From: Rhineura floridana
Lineage: Eukaryota > Chordata > Lepidosauria > Squamata > Rhineuridae
Direction of reading: 5' to 3'
Length of the DNA: 64,000 nucleotides
NCBI RefSeq assembly: GCF_030035675.1
Contig: NC_084481.1
Coordinates: forward strand, 45,763,092 to 45,827,091
This document shows positions 49,200 to 59,300 of the stretch, piece after piece; within the stretch, counting starts at the first letter, position 1; each line of letters starts with the position of its first letter. The position numbers were made by a program, and so were the translations under genes. Below the pieces are notes generated by a model. The model ran no database searches, had not been told where the DNA came from, and saw nothing but the letters and a program-made list of their open reading frames with translations.

Positions 49200-49770
49200 T
49201 ATTTCTTTATATGGAAGATGCTCTGTCCCCTTGATGGTTTTAATTCCGCTTTTTATATATTTTTCAGTGCTATTTCTTATTTGTGACAGGGCAATCAGAA
49301 CTGCATGCAGTATTCCAGTTGTGGCTGCACTGTAACGCCATTAAAGCACTACAATACTGGTAATTTTGTTTTCAATCCCTTTCCTAATACCCAACACTGT
49401 GTCTCAGCTTTTTTCAATGCTTCCACTCTTAAGTGGAATCCCAAGATCTCTTATCACAGCTAGCTTATCACAGCTAGTTACAACCAGTGTAAATGTGAAG
49501 TTAAGACTTTTTGCCCCAGTGTGCATCATTTTGCACTTACATTGAATCTCATTTGTCATTTTGTTGCCCATTCACATCTGGAGTGTCTGCTCTGGCCTTC
49601 ACCATCCTGAATAATTTGGTGTCATCTGTAAACTTGACTACTTCATTGCTCACCCCTAACTCCAGATCATTTATGAACAAGTTGAAATGTACCAGTCCCA
49701 ATACAGATCCTGGGGGTTACATCTTACTTCTTTCCATTGTGAAAATGGTTCTGGTGGAAAAGAAAGACTG
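49200..49770. repeat. Old interspersed repeat, unclassified
   Basis: Contains TGCATCATTTTGCACTTACA, CATTTGTCATTTTGTTGCCC, GTGTCATCTGTAAACTTGAC and TCATTTATGAACAAGTTGAA, a pattern I recall as widespread in amniote genomes. A short open frame over it is not a gene. Confidence 0.45.
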
Positions 49771-50439
49771 ACATAATGTTTCTGGAAATATCTATTTCAC
49801 TTTTCCTGACATCTCAGAATGTACATTTTCATACATAAATGAAATACATAATTTGTACATATGGTTTATCATTGCATATACGTTAACACTGGACATACCA
49901 ACTTCTTCCTGAACTTCAAAACAGAGTACAAACAAGCAAAGTGATCAATTTCTCAAAGAAAAAAAGCTCTATATTGGGCCAAAGAAGAATTACTTGCAGG
50001 CAAGCTACAGCAGCAGGCACAAAGCATATGCTATCAACCTGCATACATCATGAAAAAAATCAGTACAGGTGGAATAATGCATAGAATACATAGCTTTATG
50101 TAACTCCAGAGTGATCAAATACTTCCTTTGGTTATGAATTCACTCACCCACCCCACCCCTGTTATTCCACTACTTCTATTTACATCTTTTTACTCTTTAG
50201 TTAGCTTAGCTACTATTAAATCCAACTCCCAGGCCAGCTTCCTTCCCTCCTCTGCAAAACGAGTACCCATATTCATTCATAACAACTGTAAAGTACTTTA
50301 TACACAGAAGGATGTTATTGAAATTAATTTCAGTTGAAACAGAAAAAGGGGCCCACGCCTTCCAAGTTTACTGAAGCATTCCACACAAACCAGTACCCCA
50401 ATTAAAAATGATGATGATGATAATAACATAAAGAGCCCA

Positions 50440-50900
50440 CTTCCTCAAGTTCAAGGCCTCATATTTTCCCCTCAGCCATTCCCCGCGCAGAAACTGCACT
50501 TCTCCTCCCCCCCATTTGACTTGCTGAGGGGGCGACGCTTCCGTCCGTTGAGCCCTCAGTGCTTGCACTTGAGTCAGACTGAGGAGCCCCCCCCCGCGCC
50601 TCTTCAGCGTGAGGCAGATTCAAACTGGAACAGATCAAGCCCTCCCTCTTCTTCTCTCCTTCCCCGCCATTGCTTGAAGATACTGCTTTCTCCCTCACGC
50701 GACCCCTAAAATTCGGTGGCGAAGCGACCTCGGCCCCCCTTTCGCGGAGGCTCCACTCGCCACTCACCCCAGCCGTGGTCGCTCGGCCCTGAATCTTCCT
50801 CCCGCCGCGCTTTCACCACCTCGCGGCCGCCATGTTAGGATCTGGTGCAGCACGGACTGCGTCAGTGGAGGAGGGGAGGAAGCGGGAAACCTGGAGCGGC
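50440..50900 (-). promoter_or_regulatory. PPIG: CpG-rich promoter of PPIG
   Basis: This stretch is far richer in G+C and CpG than its AT-rich surroundings and surrounds the inferred first exon of PPIG. On the minus strand it holds ACATGGCGGCCGC near 50823-50836, a good match to the YY1 core common just downstream of housekeeping start sites. No TATA box was seen at a useful position. Open frames in this block reflect low stop density in GC-rich DNA. Confidence 0.55.
50768..50830 (-). other. PPIG: PPIG non-coding first exon (approximate 5' end)
   Basis: On the minus strand GC-rich sequence ends in CTGGG followed by a strong donor GTGAGTGG, with the intron starting at 50767. No in-frame coding matches PPIG here, and the ATG exon 16 kb away has its own acceptor, so this is inferred to be 5' UTR. 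The transcription start is not visible; the end given is a guess near the GGCGGCCGC segment. Further UTR exons could lie in the first intron. Confidence 0.5.
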
Positions 50901-51819
50901 TAGTGGCTGGCGAGGGCGGAACGGGATGGGAGGTTATGTGACTATCTCATGAGCGCCTGTGGGGTGAGAGAGGACGTGCTTGAGAACCTGAGCCTCAGAC
51001 CCTTAAAGCTTTGCACCTTCGCTCACTGAGAAGAACTACTAGGAAAGCGAAAAGGCTTAAATCTGCTCAGCTGGGCCGCTTCCGTCCCTTTTGGCGCTCA
51101 CCCCGCCGAATTCTTCTTCACTCTCTATCTCAAAGGCAGAGCTCAATGCCCGTCCTGCTTTCGGGGGGGGGGGTAGGGGCGGAGGCAACAAAATGAGACT
51201 TGTGCCCCCCCACTCCCTCCGAAGTCATGCCCTCAACTCTGTAATTTACGTCCTTAGTATAGGCTTCCAAAGACAACTGGGATTAAATTTTCCAGTCATC
51301 CGCCTCATCATTACCCGAAGCATCACTGGTGCATGGCATAATTGTGCTGCGCTGCTTGCCCGGGCCACGATGGAGTGGCAATATAGGGGTGCTACTTCGG
51401 AGACATGTCACACACATTGATGGGATTACATTAAATCATAGTAAACATTCTTTTTTATAAGTCTCAGATATACATTTGCAGAAAGATCAGAGTGACATTA
51501 TTTTAGGGAGAGGGAATATAAGTGAAGGAATGGAAATTGTGTTTTAAATATTGCTAAGATCAGGCTGCTGTCCTAAATATACTTTCTAGGTGGGAGTAAG
51601 CCCCAATGGACATAGCGCGATTCACTTGCGAGTAAAGATGTATAGGCTGTCGATAATTTTGGTGAGCTTAACCATTCTTCCAGAGTTTCTTACTCAGAAA
51701 ATCACAACTGGCATGGTATGCTGTTACCAAGAAGTGTCGTGATTTTTTTCTCCTACGTAGTGCAGACTTTAATTTGCATTATGTAAGTAATATGAAACAA
51801 AAGAATCTAGTGGTAAACA
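50900..51819. other. PPIG-FASTKD1 intergenic, unassigned
   Basis: GC content falls off from the promoter. A short dispersed repeat unit lies at 51560-51645. No gene seen. Confidence 0.5.
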
Positions 51820-51945
51820 GAACTTCCCCAACCTTGGGTCTCCAGATGTTGGACTACAACTCCCATCATTCCTGGCCACTGTCCATGCTGGTATGATGTG
51901 GGGTTGTAGTCAACCTCTGGGGACCCAAACTCTCGCAGGTATTTC
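51820..51945. mobile_element. hAT-like MITE, diverged copy
   Basis: CCTTGGGTCTCCAGATGTTG, ACTACAACTCCCATCATTCC and the inverted TGTAGTCAACCTCTGGGGAC mark a decayed palindrome. Confidence 0.55.
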
Positions 51946-51946
51946 A

Positions 51947-52017
51947 ATACTGGGCTCCTCCTGGGAGGAAGGGCGGGATATAAATCAATCAATAAATAAA
52001 ATAAATAAATAACCATC
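51947..52017 (+). mobile_element. L2 LINE tail fragment
   Basis: GGGCTCCTCCTGGGAGGAAG, GCGGGATATAAATCAATCAA and an (AATA)n run. Confidence 0.7.
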
Positions 52018-52254
52018 GGCCAAAAATAAAAATCATCATACACGGGAAAAAAAGATCCCACAGCATCTCTGCAAAATTGTATGCCACTCTATCAGAGATT
52101 TCCAGCATCCCCACAAACCCCTGGGGAAAGGCAATGCTTAATAAATCCGTTTTTAGTAGTACACTTATTTATTCATATTCAAACAACTTACTATTACTTT
52201 TCACCTCACCAATGAGTAGTAGCCTAGAAAAAGGAAATCCTAAACGTGCAATGC

Positions 52255-52600
52255 GGAAATGTCCCAGAGCTAAAGACTACAACTCCCAATATACAAGGAA
52301 GTTGTAGGTAGAGCATGCTGGGAAAGCTAGTACCAGATTCTCCAACCATTATTCGGCTCCTGTTGTTGCACGATGGAAGCTGCATGAAATGGAAATGGAC
52401 TGCCTTCACGTCGATCCCTGACTTATGGCATAGCGGTCAGTAAGCTTGCATCCATGTAGAAAGGGGACGGCGTTGTTAGGCGCCTGCAGTATTCATTTTA
52501 TGTAGCCCAGTCTTCTCTGTAGGTGTGAACATTTGAGGCTAGAGGAGAGGCGATGATCTCCCGCCATGTGGATTCTAGGAGAAGCCTGGCAGCGAAGTGG
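52255..52600 (+). promoter_or_regulatory. Candidate FASTKD1 promoter and first exon
   Basis: ACTACAACTCCCAAT (52276-52290) and an inverted AGCATGCTGGGA (52312-52323) resemble the two halves of ZNF143/SBS sites, frequent at nuclear genes for mitochondrial proteins. Downstream is moderately GC-rich sequence with a donor-like AAGTG|GTGAGC at 52599/52600. It lies between the two head-to-head genes. A degraded SINE fragment sits inside (52384-52435). The first motif also occurs inside a dispersed hAT MITE, so the assignment is tentative. Confidence 0.3.
52384..52435. mobile_element. SINE fragment (same family as 25160-25375)
   Basis: AAATGGAAATGGACTGCCTT then CACGTCGATCCCTGACTTAT matches the start of the SINE at 25160. 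Truncated. Confidence 0.6.
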
Positions 52601-52934
52601 TGAGCGGCGCCTGTATTGCCAATAAGCAGCATGGTTGTGTGATCTGTAAAAAAAAGTCACCCTTTCCTGCGTGCGATATCCTCCTGGTGAAAGAGAGATT
52701 GATTTTTTAAGTAGCACGAGGGACGGTAGGATACAGGCTGTTAACGTGGAGTTCAAACTGTTACCTTCATAGCTATATATGCATATATATACACACACAC
52801 AGTTGTGAGATCGGTTTTATTGGTAAGGTTTAATTCGTTCAGATTCATCTTACTTCCTCTTTCTCTTCTTGAATTGAAGTCCAGAAGGAAGTACAAATAT
52901 ATTTATAATGGGGTTACCTCAGAACAGTTGTGAG

Positions 52935-53035
52935 AATACATACTCCTAGAATCCATAGAGTTGGAAGATCCCTTAAAGGTCATTTAGTCCAGCCCCCTGC
53001 CAATTCAGGAAATCCACTTCTCCCAGTACATGTCT
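52935..53035 (-). mobile_element. CR1 LINE fragment
   Basis: TCCATAGAGTTGGAAGATCC, GGTCATTTAGTCCAGCCCCC: the widespread sauropsid CR1 3' signature read in antisense. Confidence 0.65.
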
Positions 53036-53065
53036 TCTTTGGTTGTGTGTTATAAACTAAGTCTA

Positions 53066-53366
53066 AAGGTAAAGGTGTCCCTGCACTTGTAGTGTGAGTC
53101 ATTTTCGACTCAGGGTGACGTCTTGCGACGTTTACTAGGCAGACCATATATATGTGGTGGGATTGCCAGTTCCGTCCCCAGCCTTTCTTTACCCCCCAGC
53201 ATATGCCGGGTACTCATTTTACCGACCACAGATGGATGAAAGGCTGAGTGGACCTCGACCCCTTTTACCAGAGATTCGACATCTCCTTTCGTTGGAATCG
53301 AACTCCAGCCGTGAGCAGAGCTTCAGTTGCGTTACCGCCGCTTACCACTCTGCGCCACGGAGGATC
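53066..53366 (-). mobile_element. tRNA-derived SINE with perfect 13-bp target duplication
   Basis: The minus-strand tRNA-like head has A box TGGCGCAGAGTGG and B box GGAGTTCGATTCC. The flanks carry TAAACTAAGTCTA at 53053-53065 and 53367-53379. The body contains a GTCATTTTCGACTCAGGGTG block seen in other reptile SINEs. The exact duplication suggests a relatively young insertion. Open frames over it are not genes. Confidence 0.85.
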
Positions 53367-53757
53367 TAAACTAAGTCTATACCCACTCAAATTCAATTGC
53401 TATTATGATATGAAATCAAAAATAAAATATGCCTCACATGGTTCTGGATCAGTTTTTAATAAGACAAAAGACGAATGTCTAACAAGTGGACTTTTACTTA
53501 TCACATTGTAAATACCTATTTCAATGATGTGCTTTAATGTTTATAAAATCATGAACATGTCAGAAATAGGGAATACTAGCCTTTGATACTCAGATTAATA
53601 CCATGTTTCCATTTTTTTTTCTGATGTGTGATAAAGGCCTTAGCTTAGCATATTACCTCTTGAGCAAGCTGTTCAAGAAGGTTGCATCCAGTCTTTGTGT
53701 GTCAGTAGATTTTAATTTAGGGCAAATATCTACTATATAAAGTAGATCACAGCAGTG

Positions 53758-53822
53758 GAATACAAACTTTTTTTTTTTTTACAAAGTTTGTATAGTATTT
53801 GTACTCCATTGCTGTGATGCAG
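53758..53822. repeat. Imperfect inverted repeat (hairpin)
   Basis: ATCACAGCAGTGGAATACAA and, inverted, AAAGTTTGTAT ... CCATTGCTGTGAT around a T-run, with an extra 12 nt in the right arm. Possible small MITE. Confidence 0.5.
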
Positions 53823-54396
53823 TATTTGGAAGACATATTTAGTCAGCACAGCCAGGTGCTTTAGAGCTTATTTATGTGATATTACACACCATGTTTGTAT
53901 TGCGGTGTTATATACAACATAAGATTTTTTTGTTATTGTACATTCTATAGGCTACCAGCCATAGATCTATTTTTTGTAAAGTTTTAAAAATTCATACATA
54001 CCTATGTGATAGAAATATATTACTTTCATTTAGACCTTGATGTTATTTATTCCCTCGTGCACAATTGTGACATCTATAGATCTGGAGTTCCTGTATATCT
54101 CTGTTGCTCTATAAATGTCCAAAACTTGACATAGGTCCTTGGAGTAAGCACCATTGAATGAAGTGGGATTTGTTTGAGTAAACATGCAGACGCTTGCACT
54201 CCAGTCATATGTGTGGCTGTCATTCTGTTATAAAAAAACTACACAAAGGGAAGAACTGTCAGATGAGCAAGGAAATTTAGAAATGAGAACTGTATATGAG
54301 AGAACATTCTGATATAATATTTCTATACATAAAGAAATGATTCCAATGATTGAAACACTGGCTGCATTTGCACATAATGCTAAATAATGGCTTAAA

Positions 54397-54580
54397 TAGT
54401 GGTTCTTAATAGTTTTGGGTCACAGACTCCTTTGAGATCTGATGAAAGCTGTGGACCCCCATAAATAAATAAATAATACAATTAATCTTATTGCATTAGT
54501 AACTGATTTTTGTGTGCCTGGTTCACAGACCTCCTGAAGCCCTAGGGCATCAATGGACCACAGGTTAAGAACCCCAGTTT
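54397..54580. mobile_element. hAT-like MITE, old
   Basis: GTGGTTCTTAATAGTTTTGG and CACAGGTTAAGAACC are near-inverted ends. The interior has CAGACTCCTTTGAGATCTGA then TGAAAGCTGTGGACC, a pattern known from widespread hAT remnants. Confidence 0.5.
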
Positions 54581-54840
54581 AAACCCATGATCCTTTTAAT
54601 AAGTCAGCTTCATAATCCATTAATTGAAACTGACTTATTAGGAAACTGACTAGCATTTGTTTTAACTCAAGTTCCCTGGTTTACACATAACAGTAAGCTA
54701 AGCATTTTTAAAAGTAAAACTTCCTACTGTTAAGGGGGAGACTAATCCTGAGGCTTCCCCAACAAATGATCCCACCCCTGAAATGGCCCATTTTGGGGCC
54801 TAGTGCCACTAACATCAGTGAAACAACCACCAGTAGTAGC

Positions 54841-55121
54841 CAGGGCTGTGGAGTCAGAGTCATGGAGTCAGAGTTGGAGTCCGAAGCAATTTTGGGTGGA
54901 GTCGGAGTTGGTAGAAATGTACTGATTCTGACTTCAAAATAAAATTAATATTTTAATATTAATACATTAATATACATTTGCCATTTATGAAGGAGTCAGA
55001 GTCAGACAGTAGAAAAATTAATATACATTTGCCATTTATGAAGGAGTCAGAGTTGGAGTCAGACAGTAGAAAAATAGAGGAGTCGGAATCAAAGGTTTGA
55101 GATACCGACTCCACAGCCCTG
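54841..55121. mobile_element. hAT MITE with exact 8-bp target duplication
   Basis: The termini CAGGGCTGTGGAGTC and GACTCCACAGCCCTG are inverted and flanked by GTAGTAGC at 54833-54840 and 55122-55129. The interior has a 50-bp tandem duplication (ATATACATTTGCCATTTATG twice, near 54971 and 55020). Confidence 0.9.
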
Positions 55122-55129
55122 GTAGTAGC

Positions 55130-55894
55130 TATCTGCAAGCATAGCAGGAGACCTTCATAGCAGACAAGCCCCTCTGGTAATGAAGCTGTTCTGTGCTGAT
55201 GAAGAAGCACATCCAATTAGTCCTAATCACCTCAACCAGCTCATCTGGGAGTTAGGCTTGCTCTGCCCTCTTCTGTTAAATATAGCTATTTAAATGATTC
55301 AATAAAGTAGACTTTGTCATTATGTTTTAAATGCTCTATAAACTAAAATTGTTTTGCTTTTTAAATTAGAAATAATAATTTGTTTGCATTTTATTGATGT
55401 ACATATTTTTAGGGGAAGGGATGTAAAAGCATTTATAATCATAATTTAGACTTTATTGAAAATGGTTTGTTGAATCAAACTAACTTCATAAAACTTATGA
55501 TCTGAAGTTGGTTTGTTTCAACAAACCATACTTAAGATGACCTACAGTTCATTTGAGTTCAGTTGTCACAATGAACAGCAAAATCTAAAATGGAAGCTGA
55601 ATCAAAAGTGGAAGTGAAAGCTTTTGAGGAGGGAATGAGTTTTGAACCTGAGGCTCACTGTAGTTCTTTCTTGGAACACTAAATAATAGGTCTGTGTTAT
55701 GTTTGAATGCCAAAGATTATTTGTTTGGACTATGGATGTGCTATAACATTGATACAGGCATGCCTAGGCAGACAGGACAGTCACATTTTTGTGGGTTAAT
55801 AGATTTTATGAACCTATTTTGCAAGACTGATCTAATTATTTTAAACTGCGTCTGTTACAGTTTTTTCAGAATTCTTTCTACTTCTTCACACAGT
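55130..55894. other. Upstream flank of FASTKD1 first coding exon
   Basis: AT-rich. If FASTKD1 has an upstream non-coding exon, this is intron; otherwise its promoter must lie here, though no CpG-rich or TATA signal is evident. Confidence 0.4.
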
Positions 55895-56360
55895 AACTAC
55901 AAAGAGCAAGCTTTGGAATATCTAAATGCCATACCTTGTTGCTAGTGTCCGGTTTGCTTATGATTGGAAGTGAAAGAGAATAACTTTGATCTGGACATGT
56001 TTAAATAGCCATAAATGTGACAAAAATGCTTTTTGTAAGACGTTTTTATTCATTTGCACTGAGATGTTGCCATTGTCGTACTTGGAGCAGTGACCCTTTG
56101 TTAAGCCAACTCAGTAACTGCACAAATGAAGATCAAGTGTTTGATCTTGTTGGAAAGAACAAAGCCAAGCTCTCTGAAAAACATGTGGACAGTGCAATTA
56201 ATATACTTTGGCAATTTCAAAAGAAGAAGCCCCAGCTGCTGAGGAATACTGATTATATAAAAAATCACTCCCAGTTTCTTATACTTCGCATTTTGGCAGA
56301 AAACAAGATTCAACATATGGATAATGACGCATTAGTGGACATTCTGTATTGTATACTCAG
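55895..56360 (+). CDS. FASTKD1: FASTKD1 first coding exon with possible 5' UTR
   Basis: Coding from ATG 56026 to CTCAG|GTAAGC at 56360, 111 codons plus 2 nt. A plausible acceptor (TTCTTCACACAG) ends at 55894, so the exon may begin at 55895 with about 130 nt of UTR. The coding part is secure; the 5' edge is inferred. Confidence 0.82.
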
Positions 56361-59300
56361 GTAAGCAGTACAGTATGAGGCCTATATGGAATGGGAGAAT
56401 GTTTATTAATCTGTCATTTTTTAAAAATGAAGTTGTTTCTTTAAAAATAAATGCTCAAAATGAACTGTCCTAATTGCTGCAAAAGCACAGCTCACTGGTA
56501 CAATGTGCTTATGAATTACTATATATTTTTAAAAGGTATGATCTTATGAATCACAATATCTATGCTTGATGTTCATGAAAAATTATAAGATTACTTTCAA
56601 GTTACAGCAGATGTTTGCTGTAAAAGGCAGTGGGGGAGCTGACAAAGCAAAGACAGCTGAGCTGGCGATATTTTCTTCTAGAAAAGAACAGGCAGCTCAT
56701 TGCTGAGGTGATATCAGCTGTCTTCTGAAATTCAAATTCCTAAGGAAAGAAGAGCAGGAAGAAAAGGGGTTCTCACTATTGGTTATGGCAGGGGCAGGGG
56801 ACCTGTCGGCCTGCCAAATGTTGCTGGACTACGACTCCCATCATCCCTAGTCATCAGCTGTGGTGGCTGGGGCTGATGGGAATTGAAATCCCAGAAACCT
56901 CAAGGGCCGAAGGTTCTCCATACCTGGGTTACCTTCCACTGTGAATCAGCCCAACAGGCTGGGAGCAAACACTAGAAAAACAGTTGGTTTAATTGAATTG
57001 GGAGGTAGGTGGTCAATATTCTGCCACCTAACACATTAAAAACAATCAGATTATATAAGATAAAGCAAGAGCTTCTTCCTTCCCAAGCAGCTTTCTGTGC
57101 CTTGTTAGAACTGCCTTCTTCACATTTTGGAAACATACTAAAGAGACTGAGACTGGGATCCAAAGAAGCAATATGCACATTACAGGGCAGATTCACGTAT
57201 GTAGCCACGTTTTGCTTCAGGCTGGTATTGCAGCAGTTTTCACTGGACAAAAGATGCAATTTAAAAAGAGTCAAGTAGTTTAAAAAGCTGCTTAACTCCT
57301 TTGCAATGGAGAACTGCTGCAGCATCAACACCAAAGTTCCAGCTGTGCCATCTTTCTGCTCCAAGCATGCAGAACAATGGAGAAGTCAACATTGTTTGGC
57401 AAAGGAGAGACAAGAGTATTAAGGGTTGAATGTGAGCAAAAGCAGTTACGCATACTTAAATTTGGTTACAATCAGGGGTGCCAACAGGATTTTCTGGGCC
57501 CAGAACATTGTATGTGGATTGAGGGGGAGGGCTGACCCACTTTTAAAAGAAAACACAGGTTTATACAAATTTTGCATATATTTGTGTTTTGTATGCAAAT
57601 TAGTGTCTTCTTTTGCAGGTAGAGTAGAACGGCCAAAATTAATGGGCCACACACATAAGAAAATGTCTGGCAGACAGACTGTGAACAGGTGAAGCTATTC
57701 CCATGATAGTGTATCCATATGAGATAATGCTTAACCTGTTGAATTTCTGCCTGCCACACAGACTTTAAAAGTACAAAATCCTGCTTTGCTCCAATGCCAA
57801 CTCTAAACCAAAGTCTGGGCTGTAATTCTGAACAGACTTACCTGGAAGTAAGCAAGCTCCATTAAACACAAAGAGACTCCTGAGTAGACATGTATACTAT
57901 TGTACTTAAGTTAATTATAAACTCACCACAGAAAGGTGCATCCTAGTTGTTAGGAAAAATAACAGAGATTCCAAAGACTACAAAATGAGACAGAAGCAGA
58001 AAAACTGCACTAAAGGGAAGGAGGAAAGCTGTTTAAGGACCCTAACAATTCCTATTACCTAGCCTTAACAACTCACTTGTCAATCACAGCTTTCACTTCA
58101 CTCATTAGGTGGAAACACTGAAAGTGAGAGCAGCCAAGTGGCTCGTCTTACAGAAATTGCTTAGCAGGCTATCTGCATATTTTGCTTCAAAACGTATACT
58201 CTAGCAACCTGCTATTTGTAATAAATGTCACGTTGCATAGCTCTCTGTTAAAATAACTGTAAAGCTGCTTGACTTGTCTTTTGGTCCTTTTGAAGGTTTG
58301 GAGTTGAGGCCCATGATTCACTGGTAGAAGAGCTGGTCATGGAAGGCTGGAGAAGATTAAATGGGCAAGTACACTTAAAAAAAAATCTTCCTATAAATTG
58401 AAAGCTTGACAGCTCATGCTTATAAAAACTCTCACAAGGTTAGTACTGGCAACGTCAATATTTTAAAAGTGTAGTAAGCCTCTTTCTCTTTCCAAAGAGA
58501 AACATTTGTTATAGTTGTGGGTTAAGATGAATCTGCTCTGAGGACTATTGTGTCAATAAAGAGACCGAGCTACAGATTTAAGAATGTACCAGTCCAATTG
58601 TTAGATTTTGAGTGGTTACTTTAGGCAGCAATTCTATAGCCATGTAACTGGTAACAAGTCCAACTGAACTCAGTGGACTTATTTCTGAGCAGATGTGTAT
58701 AGGATTACACTGTTAAGGTTTCTAAATGATAGTGGTGGATAACATGGCTTTAAACCAGTTTATAGCAGAATCTATAAAGATTTATAGGTGAAAATAACCA
58801 CTATTCCAGTTTGCCTTTCCCTGAGGGAATTAAAGTGCACCAGATCAATAAACCTAAGAATCTAGACTGGTGTCTAAACTTTTATTTATTTGGAATATAT
58901 ATTATACATGTTTATAAACTACTTAATAAAAATCTGTGGTGTACCTAAAACAATATAAATAACACACACAAAATCAGCAAAAATTCCAAAGCAAGTATAT
59001 ATAACTAAATTATATGACTGATCAGGCTTGCTGACATGTTAACAAGCAGGAGGTTCCTAATGGGACTTGGGAAACCTTAGTGCTGTCAGTTACAGGCTCA
59101 TTTTGGGATACTGGTTACTTTTCTTTCTTGTGCCAGTCTCATTGTAGCCATGTGTGCATCCTAGATCCATCTCCCTGCCCCTGCTCTGATGCATATTTAA
59201 GTAAAACAGTAAGGGTGAAGAAAGATAAGGCAGGGGTCCTCTTCAAGTAGCTGATAATGGGGGAAAGGAGAATCTGGCCTCTGGAGCTTGCCACAGCCTT

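Larger units (their letters stand above)
47946..50439 (-). other. PPIG: Distal part of PPIG first intron
   Basis: Contains the dispersed repeats at 48340, 48535, 49013 and 49200. 49771-50340 shows nothing recognisable. Confidence 0.5.

Noticed and set aside
50459-51196. Open frames in the PPIG promoter region
   Set aside because: GC-rich DNA with few stops; no match to PPIG, which starts at 34514.
52493-53511. Frames over the SINE and CR1 fragment
   Set aside because: Cover SINE promoter boxes and a LINE relic; no coding signal.
56017-56025. GTG at 56017 as FASTKD1 start
   Set aside because: In-frame ATG at 56026 follows three codons later and gives a normal mitochondrial presequence.
58365-58371. 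GT donor at 58369 for FASTKD1 exon 2
   Set aside because: It would shift exon 3 out of frame and reach a stop within eight codons; the GC donor fits the phase.
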